Notes under the pieces: generated by a model | Told to the model about the DNA's origin: nothing | Database searches by the model: none | The model's input: only the letters and a program-made list of their open reading frames with translations | Assembly: GCF_043641665.1 (NCBI RefSeq) | Contig: NC_092194.1 | Coordinates: forward strand, 15,358,798 to 15,422,797 | DNA from: Enoplosus armatus | Taxonomy: Eukaryota; Chordata; Actinopteri; Centrarchiformes; Enoplosidae | Reading direction: 5' to 3' | DNA length: 64,000 nt | Translations under genes and position numbers: made by a program | Shown here: piece after piece, positions 40,988 through 53,518 of the stretch | How the letters are laid out: every line of letters begins with the position of its first letter | Position numbering within the stretch: the stretch's first letter is position 1

Positions 40988-42540
40988 CCTCCAGGGAGGA
41001 GCAGCTCTTGGTGAAAAGGTGAGGAGGAAACTGCAGCTCACACACACTCACACATACACTCACCCACTCACACTCACTCACATACACTCTGAAAACCACA
41101 CAAGCTCCAGAGTGACAAGAGCCTGGAGAAAGAAATTGAAAGGTTTTTATCTGTATGGCAAGACATTGAGTATTTTGGTAGTTCCCTGATACTTAGTTAT
41201 TAGTAGTGGAAGTGTGTATGAAGTGGATCGGGTACTGTCTATGATGTGACCAATCTACATCAAATACAGTTTCTTCTGCAGTGTCATTATACAATTCAGT
41301 GTTTCAGCTGTCAGTTACATTCATTCAATCTAAGGTGGCTGAGGACTAGAGGCACATCAATCCCTGGCGTCATGTTGCCTGACATGAAAATGATTTTGAT
41401 GAGCTCCTTGCAGTGAGGTATAAAGATTTAAAATTTGGGAAAGCACAGGTATCAGATTGGCACTTAGTTTAGGCACTGGAATTGCTATTGGGCGATAATA
41501 AAGTTTGATCTGTATGCACTGAACAGGACATTTTACTGTTAAAATATCAACATGCCAACACTCTCTGATGGACGAACCATGACAATGAATCTGTATTACC
41601 TAAAAACATATCTTTGGCATTTCTCTACTGCAATTTCTTGTTACTTATCTGCTAACATATTAGCTGATACTGATATATACCAACCAATATTGTATATCTA
41701 AGCTACTATATGCTCTACTATGTATGTTACAAACAAGCAGTAAGAGATGACTTGTTGGTTTGTTTAACATGAAGGAGGGGAGTGGCACAGTTATAAGTTA
41801 CCTGGCTGATGACAGAAAGGCCAATGTGACCAAACAGCAACTTAAATGTGTAATAATGTAAATTATAAGGAAACAAGGAGCAGTCATTACAAGCAAGATC
41901 CCCTTCCTATTTAACTGTTTAGATACATTTATAAGAGTCTGATTTAAAGAGCAAGAATACCTTCCTGACAAAGTCATGTTTGGCAGTGTAGCTCAGTTGT
42001 TAGCTAACGTTAGCTAAAAAGTAAGCATTTGAGTACACGGTTAAACTTTATCAATTACATGTGCCATTCGTGAGCTGTCCAATATTTAAAATATACAGTA
42101 AAATTACGGTTCGTCAGCCACAGTGTCTGACGCGCTGGCTGGCAAACTGGCAGGCTGCATTGACTAGCAAACTGGATGTATTCAGTCCCAGGTAACAGCT
42201 AGTCGGCTCAGTGGACATTGCTAACAAAGTAGCTGATGTACCATTAACTGAGTTTTCCTGTTTAATTAAAGATAACAGACTATCAAAATCCATTTTCAGA
42301 ACGATAACTGACTGGGTATAGTGACAAATTTATCGCGATCTAGCCGTAAAGATACCCAATTGAGGCCTATGGCCGACCAAATCGATGGTAGCGAACTGCT
42401 AGCAGTTAACAGCGTAGCTTACGTGCTAGCTACAGTAAATTGGAGATTTGTGTTTGCTGATGAGGTAAAACACGTCAACAAACTGCTTAAGCACATATGT
42501 GTAAATCGGTGTATGCGTGTCAAATGTGTACTCGTATCTA

Positions 42541-42700
42541 CCTTTGGTCTGACTTCTTAAATGGGTTGGTTACGCCGTCGATTGCCTTTTAGCTGCTATG
42601 TTTTCTTTACAACTTAAGGCGGAAGTTTTTTAGGACTGGCCTGAGCGACATCTTCCGGACCGTTGCTACGTAAACACACGGCGTCCAATCAGAGGGCGGA
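42541..42700 (-). promoter_or_regulatory. Probable pdcd10 promoter and non-coding first exon
   Basis: CpG-containing sequence upstream of pdcd10 on its strand. It has ETS-type sites (GCGGAAGT at about 42,619; CTTCCGGA at 42,652-42,659) and a CCAAT box (42,685-42,689, + orientation). On the - strand a possible splice donor, CAAAG|GTAGAT, ends at about 42,541. The first coding exon at 40,987 has a pyrimidine-rich acceptor near 41,007, so a leader intron is expected. The exact start site is unknown. Confidence 0.4.
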
Positions 42701-42719
42701 TGGATATAGCGTCATATAA

Positions 42720-45700
42720 AATGGTTACATTTCTGTTATTGTATTTTTGAGATACTTACAGTCCATTGAAGACCAATGTTTTACCTTGTTACCTTGCATT
42801 TTTTAAAATGACAATGTATGTTCTCATCTCATATTTATTGTCAGAATTATGTAAAATTAATTAATCTGATAAGATGATGGTGACATGACAGAACGCAAAA
42901 TGAAAAGAAAAGGGATCTTCATATGCACATACACCTTTAAAGTCACGAATCAATCTTCTAAACATTTTTGGCTGTCAGTCAGTTGGAGCAAACAATTTTA
43001 AGAAGTCATTTTGGGTTAAGGTAACTTGTGATGTAAAAAAAAAAAAAAAAAGGAAGAAGAGAAAACTCAACATCTTAATAGAAAATTAAAATGTTAGTTG
43101 CAGCCCTAAAATAATACCTTTTGACCAGCCTGCTGAAATGATAGCTACCTGATCAAATGGAGCATCTTTTGCCAAGAACAAATATGGTGGTGTTTTTACC
43201 CAGGTATATACACCAGGACGCAGTTAAATAATATTGTTTCTTTTCCCCAAATTGCCTCATGGCAATCTCTACATGTCCCTATAACATTCTACACATGTCA
43301 AGAGGTCAAGGGTCTAATTTTCTATCTTTCGTTTTTCCAGAGGAATGCAGAGGTCATCTTCCAGCTGTCAGTTCAGTTGTCTGGTTAGTATCACTCTGAT
43401 GGATCAGAGGAGTGCAGGCTCCAGGCAGATAAAGCCTTCAGGCAATATGTCTAATAGCATACCAGAGATGAAATATTCTGTTTTTTTGTATTTGCTCTTT
43501 TGTTGTTTTTTTAACCTCTTCTTGTTGTAAGAGCAAAAAAATGGCTATAATGGTTGTAATTTCATTAATTTATAATTTATAAAAAAAAAAGAGAATGAGA
43601 GAATATTACTGGTGTACATACTGTACAGTATGTAACCACAGTGCTGTCAAGTTCCTCCTCTTCCCACTGTTTCCAGTTTACATTCATCAGTCTGTATTTT
43701 GTGTTTAAAAGACAGTATGCTGTCATTTCAGTGGCCATGCCATACCTCACCTGTCCACCTGTCACCTTCAGTGAGCCACCTGATCTCACCACCTGCCTGC
43801 TCATGCCCATTAGCCAATCAGCTTCTTTTTGTACATACAGTAGATCTGGTGACAGTGAAGGCCACAGCCTTTGATTCACTTCATTTTCAAACTCTTTAAA
43901 TCAGGCAATGATCCCCGCGGCCTGTATGGACGCATCGTGATTGAAAAAATATGTTACATGCAGAATCAGTAACATCTTTTAAATAATTTCAAAAGCCTTT
44001 CACTGATGTCATCCCAAGGTTTTATTTTTCAGTTCATATGTTTTTTCTGTTTTATTGGTTAAGTTTAATATTTTATGTACCTGATTTTAATTCATTGTTT
44101 TTCAACACTTTACAACTTTGTTTTGAAAGGTGTTATATAAGTTGTTACAGTATATAGGTTTATCATATTAATTTAATCAATGACTGCATTTGTTAGATTC
44201 ACCTTATTCAGGGGTTTCCTTTAATTTGTCATCCATCTGTAGATATTGGTTATATTGATGAGAGCTCTTCCTACCAGTTGTTAGTTGACTGTTGTCAGAC
44301 TTCTTGTTTGTAAATGATTTACATCAAGAGTAAACCATCTTTTGTTACATCTGTTTTGTGTCCTGTGTCTACTTGTGACCCCACACCTTTCCAAACACTG
44401 TGTATTCTTGGAGTCTTCACATCACATGGTAAAGGATACATAAGACACAGTAAAGAATGTACCTATTGTACTTACAAGGGATTGAAATGTCCGCTTGAAT
44501 CCACCTGTAATGTGCTTAAAGGGGAACAAACAGTATATATTAGGCATACTGTATATTGCACATAGAGGAAAGCAATGTACTAAATTCAGTTGCCAGTGAC
44601 TAACAACTGCAACAATCCAGCTACAGAGATACACACATATTATAAATATTATATCAACCATATTACCATATAACATTTTCATGGTGTCAGTGCTGTGCTT
44701 TTGGATATTTGGTCAAATCTTGGCTCTTGTATTAAGGCTGAAGAATGAAATGCAGCAGGCATTGTATGTCTTTTACTTATCCTCTACCCTTACACAGTAT
44801 GTACAGTGCTGTCTGTGAGTACACTCTTTTTGTCGTGTTGGCTCTGTATCTAACTTTCGGCTATGATTTGAGGGAGTTCATGTGCATCCGCTGACCAAAA
44901 ACAATTTTAGGAGACCAAAAGTAATTAGACAAATTAACATAAACCTAAATAAAGTGAGGTGTGATATCCTTGAGATATTAGTGGCTGAAGTCTATGACCC
45001 TTAGACATCAGCAGACGCGTGATATCTTTCTCTGCCTGGCCTCTTCACTTTTTGCTTGTTTTGGGGGCTTTTTGCATTTACTCTGGTCTTTATCAAGAGA
45101 AACGCAAGATCATTTGGACTGAGATCAGGTGACTGACTGACTGTTCCCATCAAGGACATTGTTTGGCTCTCATTGATTGTGTTGTCTGTATATTGAGGCT
45201 GATTGCCATGATGCATGCTCCTAAAAGTTAGGAGGACTTTGTATAAAGAGGCTTCCTACAGTGTGCACACTCAAAGCTGAAAGTCAGCATGTTAACCTTT
45301 ACCCGTTTCATTTCTGATTGAATGTGCTGGAGTACAGAGACTAATCAACTGTCGTGATTGTCGTGAAAATGTGAAAAGAAAGTAATTATGAACATGTACA
45401 TGCAAACTAATAAACACTCTAATGCAAATCAGAGTATGGAACTCTAATATGGCCCAATAACCCTGGGAGGCCCCTCCGCCCCACTTCATACTGCTGCTGG
45501 GTATTATCAGTACGATCATTATTATAAAGATGGTAGTGATGAGTGGTAATAAGGGTAGCTGTTATTTTTACTGTTGCTGTTTTTTCTCTTTTCTTTTTTT
45601 CTCTCTTTTGTTATGTTGTACAGCTCTCATGTTATCATTGTCACACACTTCCCTCCTCACACCTCCGTACATAACAACATGCCTTTATGCACACAGACAT

Positions 45701-46100
45701 ATGAAGACACATGCCCCAGTTTACCTTGCACATCACAATTACTGTTTTCTCTTGATATCAACATGTTCTTCCTCTTATTATTTTTTTCCCCTTTGGTCTC
45801 ATGTTTTTCTTGTCATATTCTTTGATGTCTTACCTTTTGTGTCACACTTTTGTCACATTTAAATAATAATAATTAAAAATAATAATAATATTAATAATAT
45901 GGCCCATCACAAACACAGGACATCACATCAGCCACATTAATTACACAACAAATATTGATGACTGCAGGAATGTTAATAAATAGCAATACAATTCCTCATT
46001 TTATTGAACCATCTGGCGATTGAAAACGACTTTAGAAACATCCTGCATCATTCTGGAGAGGCGAGAAACAGCCAAACCTGTCCAAATGAATCACTATCAA
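42720..46100. other. Intergenic region between pdcd10 and isyna1
   Basis: No gene is seen. It holds an A16 tract near 43,037-43,052, an L2-like LINE 3' end at about 44,035-44,150 ('acaactttgttttgaaagg'), and AAT-rich simple sequence at 45,860-45,900. Short open frames show no known domain. Confidence 0.5.
44035..44150 (+). mobile_element. L2-like LINE 3' end fragment
   Basis: The phrase 'acactttacaactttgtttt' followed by 'gaaaggtgttatataa' matches the typical 3' terminus of fish L2-type LINEs. Only the tail is present. Confidence 0.45.
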
Positions 46101-46129
46101 ACTTTGTGGTCCGACCACTCATCGTTGGT

Positions 46130-46449
46130 GTGCATTAGACGTGCTGCCGTCCCGCCCAGCCATTCGCTGGTTGCCACGAGGTGCTGCAGTCTCTCCATCC
46201 TCGCGGGTTACATAACAGAGGAAGTAGCGGTCTGATTGGCGCGTACGCTGTATACGTAACAAGGGAGGATATTCAACTGCGCAGTCAGTCTGCTGAGCAG
46301 CGAATAGGCAATAACCCGGCACTTTTAGACGGAAAGGACTGGAATCTTCCATCCACACACAGGCGAAGAGCAGTCCGCGAGACACACCAGAACAGGCTTC
46401 ATTTGAGCGAAATTAATTACAGACATCTTTACTCTTGAAGTGAAAAGAG
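46130..46449 (+). promoter_or_regulatory. isyna1 promoter and non-coding first exon
   Basis: CpG-rich stretch with GATTGGC (inverted CCAAT) at about 46,234-46,240. It ends in an AAAAGAG|GTGAGG splice donor at 46,449/46,450. The next exon begins at 46,775 after GCAG and carries the start codon at 46,786, so the first exon is untranslated. Confidence 0.55.
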
Positions 46450-46785
46450 GTGAGGGAGTTTCCGGATTTAGTTTTGGTTCATATGCCCGTCTCATTCTTA
46501 TATTACGACACGTGTTTCTTCGTTTTTAATTGACCGAAATAGCCAAAGATGGTCTGAGCTGTAACATTATTGTTTCTAATAAGAATTTGACAGTTTTGTC
46601 AGTTAAGGATGCATGAAAGAGTAGAGATAACTTGTCTCTTCCTTTTTCGACAGGGCATGTCGGTAACTTCAGTAGTAGTGACGTGTTGAGGAAATGCAGC
46701 ATTACTCATAGTGCTGTTTCCACATACACATAAAGGCGTTGGGTAATATCTCTTTGTTTCTCATCTCTTTGCAGACTCTGCAGCC

Positions 46786-49700
46786 ATGTCGGTGAACATT
46801 CATGTCAACAGCCCTAATGTGAGGTACACAGATACACACATTGAGGCTCAGTATTCCTACCAGACCTCATCAGTGCACAAAGAGGGCAATGAACTCACAG
46901 TAAGTAGGACCCCCCCTCTCTGAGTGCACACATGCATCTGTACAGTATCAGTTCTAATTTTGCTCCATATGTTAAATAGTTGACTCCACACGCCACCGAG
47001 ATGACGTTCCGCACAGAGAGGCATGTGCCCCGGCTGGGTGTGATGCTGGTGGGCTGGGGAGGCAACAACGGGACCACAGTCACGGCAGCTGTACTGGCCA
47101 ACAAGCAGGGTCTCACCTGGAGAACCAAGACTGGAGAGAAGGTGAGTGGAGTGGCCAAAACATGCCTGTCACTTCACTTCACAATAACAAATCTAACTTT
47201 GATCGATGATGTGGATTAACTATCTCAAGCAACTTGAAATGAATGCAAACTACTGGCTAAAATCTACTGGTTTGCTTGGATAATGGCTGTCTCTTGTATA
47301 AAGCATACATTTGCAGCTAAGCAGCTAAAACATGCAAACATCACAATCATTCGTCCTTCAAAAAAAGACAGAAAGTTCTAGATGGTGAATGAACTCTTTA
47401 TAACCAGACTGTCATAGGATGTGAAAACCTGAGGCTTCCACGAGCGAGTTAATAGAGAACCTTCTTGTCCCATTTAATAAATATAGCCTACTGTATGTCC
47501 CCCGATACCGTGGTAGAGACTCATTATAAGCTGGTTATGCTGACGTGTTCAGTTGAGTGTTAAGGGCTTAACTGACTCTGGTCTTGGGGATTTCCCCTTA
47601 TATAGTCATACATTTTTGCCTCTATGAGCTGGTTCCTGTGATTTCCATTTCCATTTTTCTCTGGGTCATAGGATTTAATACACTCAAAAGCAGTAAAACT
47701 ACAGTGAATTAAATCACAAAGTGTCTCTTTTCTCATCTTTCTCTCCCACATTCCCACAGAAAGCAAATTACTTCGGCTCCCTCCTGCAGACTTCTACTGT
47801 GTGTCTGGGATCAGGGCTTGAGGGCGAAGTCAACGTGCCCTTCCGTGACCTCTTACCCATGGTGCACCCTAATAATATTGTCTTTGACGGTACGGACAAT
47901 TGCAGATAGTCTGCTTGAGGTCAAACCTCTGACACTGAAACTGAGAAGTGTATATGTGTGTGTGTGTGTGAGAGGGCAAGTGAGATAACAGCAGTGTTAA
48001 CAGCAGGGAAATCTGACCCCAGGGCAGCTTCAGAGCCCCTTCATAAGGTGAAGATGGTCAGAGATGTGCTCTTACGCTGTCCTCTAATGCAATCTAGTCA
48101 GTTACTTCATAAGGGAAGAGCATTAACAGGCAGCCTATTTATAGAGCTGTTTGTGTTTTTAGGCTGGGATATCTCCTCAATGGATCTTGGCAGTGCGATG
48201 GAGAGAGCTCAGGTGCTTGACTGGTCTTTACAAGAGCAGCTGCAACCGTACATGAGCCGCATGAAACCCAGACCGTCCATCTATGTCCCAGAATTCATTG
48301 CTGCAAACCAAGAGAGTCGGGCGGACAACGTCCTCACTGGGACCATGGCAGAGCAGGTAATGCAGCAGATTTGTGAGGACCAGAGTCTCTTCTCCATCCA
48401 TGTATTCCACTTTAGATTGTGTTGTTTCATATCGAATTTTGAATTTGACTGAAAGAGTGAATGGTCTTCCAGGTGGAGCAGATCAGAGCTGACATAAGGG
48501 ACTTCCGTCAGTCGAGTGGTGTGGACAAAGTTATTGTGCTGTGGACCGCCAATACTGAGCGTTTCTGTGATATCATACCGGGGGTCAATGACAGTGCAAA
48601 GAATCTGCTAGCTGCAATCCAGGTGAGTGCTGGAGCCATGAAGATAGTTTGGTTTCGAAACCCAATTTGTAAAACATACATTCAAGTGCAAAAATCGTTT
48701 CGTTGGTTTCAGTCGAGCTCCAGTATTAAAAGCTTTAACTGTCCTTGAAAGCAACCTAGATTGTGTTGGTGGCCGGTAGTCCTGAATCACCCAATCAACT
48801 TTAATTTCCTTCTATGCTGAGGTCCAAACAGTAATCCTGCATCACATTTAGTGATTAATAAAGCTTAGAGGATGAAATGATTAGCTCTCCTAACACTTAG
48901 CTGTGGATTTGGAGATGAAATGCCATAATGAGTCTGGAACAGTCAGCTATTCCTTTTTATATCAGATCAGGGGAAGAAAATTATGATTTGCTCCTCATGG
49001 GTGACTTTGTATTTTATCTCCTGTCTTCAGTGTGCTTGTACTGCTGTCAGCAACGATAATAGTCCATTTCACAGACTTGTGATCTTCAGCAAATAGCTCA
49101 ATTTTAGATAGGCAAAAAGTCGACAACAGAGTTGTGCTACAGAGACGATGTGAAGAGAGACTCAGGGGAGATGTAGCCTTGTGAGTCAAGTTGTCTTTGT
49201 TGGTGTAAAATGATGACACACAGACATTACCTCTTTCTTTTTTTTTTACATCCATTAGGCTGAAGCAGAGGTTTCTCCCTCCACTCTGTTTGCAGTGGCA
49301 AGTATACTGGAGGGCTGTGCCTACATCAACGGCTCCCCACAGAACACATTTGTACCAGGAGCCATAGAGCTAGCCGTGCAGAAAGGGGTGTTCATTGGAG
49401 GAGATGACTTCAAATCCGGTCAGACCAAGATCAAGTCAGTGCTGGTGGACTTCCTGGTCAGCTCAGGTATCAAGGTGAGAAAAAGGATGCATGGGTAGAA
49501 GGAAGGGGCATAGATAAAGAAATTATCTGATACTAATTAGGCTGAGTCACTACTAATATGGTTATAATACACAAGAAAAGCACACTAGAATAGGAGGTTA
49601 ATGATTTGTGAATGATGCTTCCTATCTAAGACCATTAGCATATTAAAGAAAAACTGCCAACTTGCTGATTAAAAATGTTCATTGCTATTGTAGTTTTCAG

Positions 49701-51800
49701 GCATCAAAAGGGAATATATTTAACAAGTCAAGTCAATCACTTTTGTTTATACAGCCCAAAATCACAAATTTGCCTCAAAGGGCTTTACAGCGTACAACAC
49801 CCTCTATCCTTAGACGCTTGGTTTGTTTAAGGAAATTAAGTTTAAACGGGAGGAAGAGCAAGAATGTGATTGTACTGCCAGATATGAAAATAAGACGACA
49901 GCTGCAAACTTACAGTACAATGTATTTTCTGAACCAAGAGATTTTAATAAGCTCATCTCCCCCTCGACAGCCGACCTCCATTGTCAGCTACAATCACCTT
50001 GGCAACAACGATGGGAAGAACCTCTCGGCTCCACAGCAGTTCCGCTCCAAAGAGATCTCCAAGAGCAATGTGGTGGATGACATGGTCCAGTCTAACCCCG
50101 TATTGTACCAGCCTGGAGAAAAACCTGACCACTGTGTGAGTAACTGAGTTCCACATTTACAGAAAACAACTGATCAGAGTTATTAACTGTCTCTGTGTGT
50201 TATTTCAGGTGGTGATTAAGTATGTCCCCTATGTGGGAGACAGTAAGCGTGCCATGGATGAATACACTTCAGAAATAATGATGGGAGGGACCAATACTAT
50301 CGCACTGCACAACACCTGTGAGGTCAGTGTTTCTGTAAAACATAGCAAATCTAGCATATTAGCACAATTTCTAATGTGAGAGTCCAAACTGCTAATTGCT
50401 GGCTAAACACAACGTTTGGAGCTATTCTTCTTTATCTGACTGTAGTTGTGGAGGAGGAGGAGGAGGCTCAGGAGCTTACTGTTAATCCTTCTTAACAAGT
50501 CTTGGAGCTAATTTAAAGAGACATCAACAGGTCATTGACATAGTTATTTAATGTTTCACTGGCGTAGCTGCTTTAGCTCGACACCATTCCTACACTGCAA
50601 GTAACATGTATTCTGTTTATGTTTTACACACTAAATCTGGATGACAAACTACATTCATTTGGATTAAGTACATGCAGTCAGTATTATTTATTAAACAGAC
50701 TTAAAGCTACTATGTGTTGAATTTTAAAATGTACAACTCCCCCCAGTGGTAGTAGCAAAAAAGACACAGTGACAGACAGCTATTCACTGTCATGAGTGGG
50801 CTGAAAGTGACTGCACCACTTTTCACCAGGATTGTCCCAATTTTTCTACAAACAAAAAACAAAAACTATCGAAATCATTTCTGCAGTCACACAAAAATGT
50901 TACACATAGTGGCTTTAAGTAGGAAAAAATAAATGTGTATTTTCCTAGTAAATTAATGCTGAGTTCACAGTTATGTAAACCAGTTAAGGTACATGGATCC
51001 AACAACAGTCAAATACTTGAAACAATGTGGTGTCATTTTATCTGAGTCAGTGCAGTTGGCATTAAAGCCTTTGTGTGTAGAGTTTGAAAATATCTGATTT
51101 GGCGACTCCTAGTGGTAGTTTAAAAAAAAGACTGCTATAGGTTAGATAAAGTTCCTGCATGTGCAAAGAACTACAGTATGTTGTACCAAAAATGGATTGT
51201 TTAATGTCTTCAATCATTCCCTTATTCCTCTATTACACCATTATACTCACCTCACCTTTTGCCTCAGGACTCTCTACTCGCCAGCCCGATCATCCTGGAC
51301 CTAGTGATCCTGACAGAGCTTTGCCAGCGTGTGACTGTCCGGCCCCAGGGGGAGCAGGACTTCCAGTCCTTCCACAGTGTTTTAGCACTGCTTTCCTTCC
51401 TCTGCAAGGCCCCCCTGGTCCCATCAGGCACCCCGGTCATCAACGCCTTCTTCCGCCAGAGGGCCTGCATAGAAAACATCATGAGGTATGGACAAGACAC
51501 ACATTTCCCCCAAAGGTTGCATTGTACATTCAACAGAAGAATTACACTTGTAAGGTCTCAGGCTTATATACAGGTGTGACAGAAGTTGACAACAGAAGTT
51601 CCCTCCCTGTCTTTTTTTTCAGAGCATGCCTCGGCCTTCCTCCTCAGAACCACATGCTATTGGAGCACAAGCTGCAGAGAGACTTCCTGCCTCCACATAC
51701 GAACTACAGCAATGGCAACATGGACGCTTTGAAAAAAAAATTGTCTCACCAACGGAAACCACATACCTCTAACAAATGGCTTCTGCGCACATGTCGATGA
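46786..51800 (+). CDS. isyna1: Inositol-3-phosphate synthase 1
   Basis: Cytosolic NAD-dependent enzyme that converts glucose 6-phosphate to 1D-myo-inositol 3-phosphate, the committed step of inositol biosynthesis. Coding exons are 46786-46899, 46980-47141, 47760-47889, 48163-48356, 48473-48622, 49259-49474, 49971-50135, 50209-50322, 51268-51485 and 51623-51800, giving 546 residues (human 558). The Rossmann glycine motif GWGGNNG is at 63-69. Other family signatures are [47 protein letters not shown] and [19 protein letters not shown]. The C-terminal tail after [12 protein letters not shown] is short and lineage-specific, as is usual for this protein. All phases agree and there are no frame defects. 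In fish, isyna1 responds to salinity as part of osmoregulation; I see no specific element that shows this here. Confidence 0.97.
49720..49900. repeat. Dispersed teleost repeat in isyna1 intron
   Basis: It begins 'caagtcaagtcaatcactttt' in part, followed by 'cacaaatttgcctcaaaggg' and 'ctttacagcgtacaacacc'. I recognise this as a widespread fish repeat. It ends about 70 bp before the acceptor of the exon at 49,971, so open frames running through it are not coding upstream of that acceptor. Confidence 0.6.
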
Positions 51801-53518
51801 TGCAATGTGACTGCAAATGCAACACTACAGCCCAAGATAGAACTGAACCGTAATACACTTTTAAACTTGATACCGATCGTCCCAACTAAGTCCAAAGGCA
51901 AAACACAAGAGCAACACTGGTTTGACAACTTTCCACAGTCAACATGACGTTTATGTAAGATGCGTTTGAAATAATAGGTCAGCAAGTTGTGGCCTATTAA
52001 AGTAAGGCATGGTGCCGCAGAATTTGCATGTCATACGTGCAGTTGTGTCTGCTATAGCTACTGAGCATCAACAGCTTTGAAGCCCCAATACTACAATCAT
52101 GTGAGTGTCCACACAGCATAACGTTAAAGGCAGGCTATTCTGTTACAATATGTTTTACAGTTTTTAAAAAGAAATGCAGAATTAACCATGTATTGAATAT
52201 GTTAAAAAAGTAAATACAGTGTTTTAGTTTTTTCATGGTGCTTGTATTTTTATTCAAATGGTTTTCCATATGTAATGCAAATGTAAAATACAATTGTACA
52301 TTGTAGTTTCTAAAAATGTGTCCATATGTTTTACAAACAAATGTGATATTGATCTTGAATGGGGGGCATCTTCTTAACTTACTGTATTTTGTGTTGTCGT
52401 CTATCACTGCATTTTTGTAGTCAGTCATATGTTTTTGTGTGACACTAATACAGAACTACAGAAAATATGTATGTAGTTTTGACTATTTGGTTTAAAGAGT
52501 AACATGGGCTATTTGTGTACAATGAATGTTTAAATGTTTGTCTTGATTGCTTGTCTTTTTTAATTCACCTTTCCTCATATTCAACCATCTCACAAGTTCA
52601 AATATGCTCTATTTGTGTGAATGGGTAATAGCCATTGTTGCAAAAGCAAGTATATGACATGCCTGGACACTATGGCTGGGTATTAAACCTCAATACTAAA
52701 ATATGTCTCCTTAGCACAGAGTATCAAAAACTCAAGCTGGCACTGAATGTCTGGTTAGAGTTGTAATCTTGTTTACATCCATCTATTTTTTTGATCAGAC
52801 AAATCGATTTGTATTTAGGAAAGGTTCTGCTTGTGTTTAGACAATATTTTAAATTTAAGAACTTAAGCTTCCATATGTACCTCATCCTCAAATTAAGGTA
52901 TCCAGGGGAAAAAAGTATTGGTTTTGCATATAAGCTCTGAATCTCAGGTATTGTATCCACACTAATATCAAAAAATGTTCAATGATGCCCAGGCTAATGC
53001 ACAGGTGGAGCCATTACTGGTATTATAAAAGTGTAGAGAAGGCCTACAAAATATCCAGTTGGGTTACTTTGTTTAAAAAAATAAGAAAGAAAATGGTTCA
53101 GTGGGACAAGGCATTTGTTTGAGAACAGGCTGTGCACCAACTAAACAACCCTCACTTCTGTTTCAGTAAAGAGTGACAGGAATGGAAACTTATAGGGGAC
53201 CTGCCATGTTGTTTTTGGGCAGGGAACATGCCCCTGCTGTCGCTACCTGACGCGCACCCCCCCCCCCCCCCCCCCCCCCCGCCATACAGCGTCCCTGGCA
53301 ACCAGACCGAAAAAGGGGAGTGGTGAAAAGGGTTTGTCTTTTCTTTAGGGGCATTTCAGTTGTTTATTATTATTATTGTTATTATTATTATTATCACCGG
53401 ATAATTTTGCGACATTTGATCACCACTATACACCAATATAAGCTAGTTCGTTTCCTGTCTCGCGACCGGTCTTAAATCACTTCCGCTGCCGTTACTGCGA
53501 CACGGCACGTCATCAGCA
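51801..53518. other. isyna1 3' UTR and spacer to tpgs1
   Basis: No gene is seen. Possible isyna1 poly(A) signals are ATTAAA at 51,996-52,001 and 52,682-52,687; I found no canonical AATAAA in a good position. A C24 homopolymer lies at 53,257-53,280 and TTA-type simple sequence at 53,362-53,394, just before tpgs1. Confidence 0.5.
53257..53280. repeat. C24 homopolymer
   Basis: Uninterrupted run of C (G on the other strand) 239 bases before the tpgs1 start codon. Confidence 0.9.

Noticed and set aside
45530..45862. 110-codon hydrophobic open frame
   Set aside because: The Phe/Leu/Ser-rich translation comes from T-rich low-complexity DNA. There is no family match.
47958..48452. 164-codon frame covering an isyna1 exon
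   Set aside because: Only 48,163-48,356 is real exon. The rest is intron read through, as shown by the splice sites and the family alignment.
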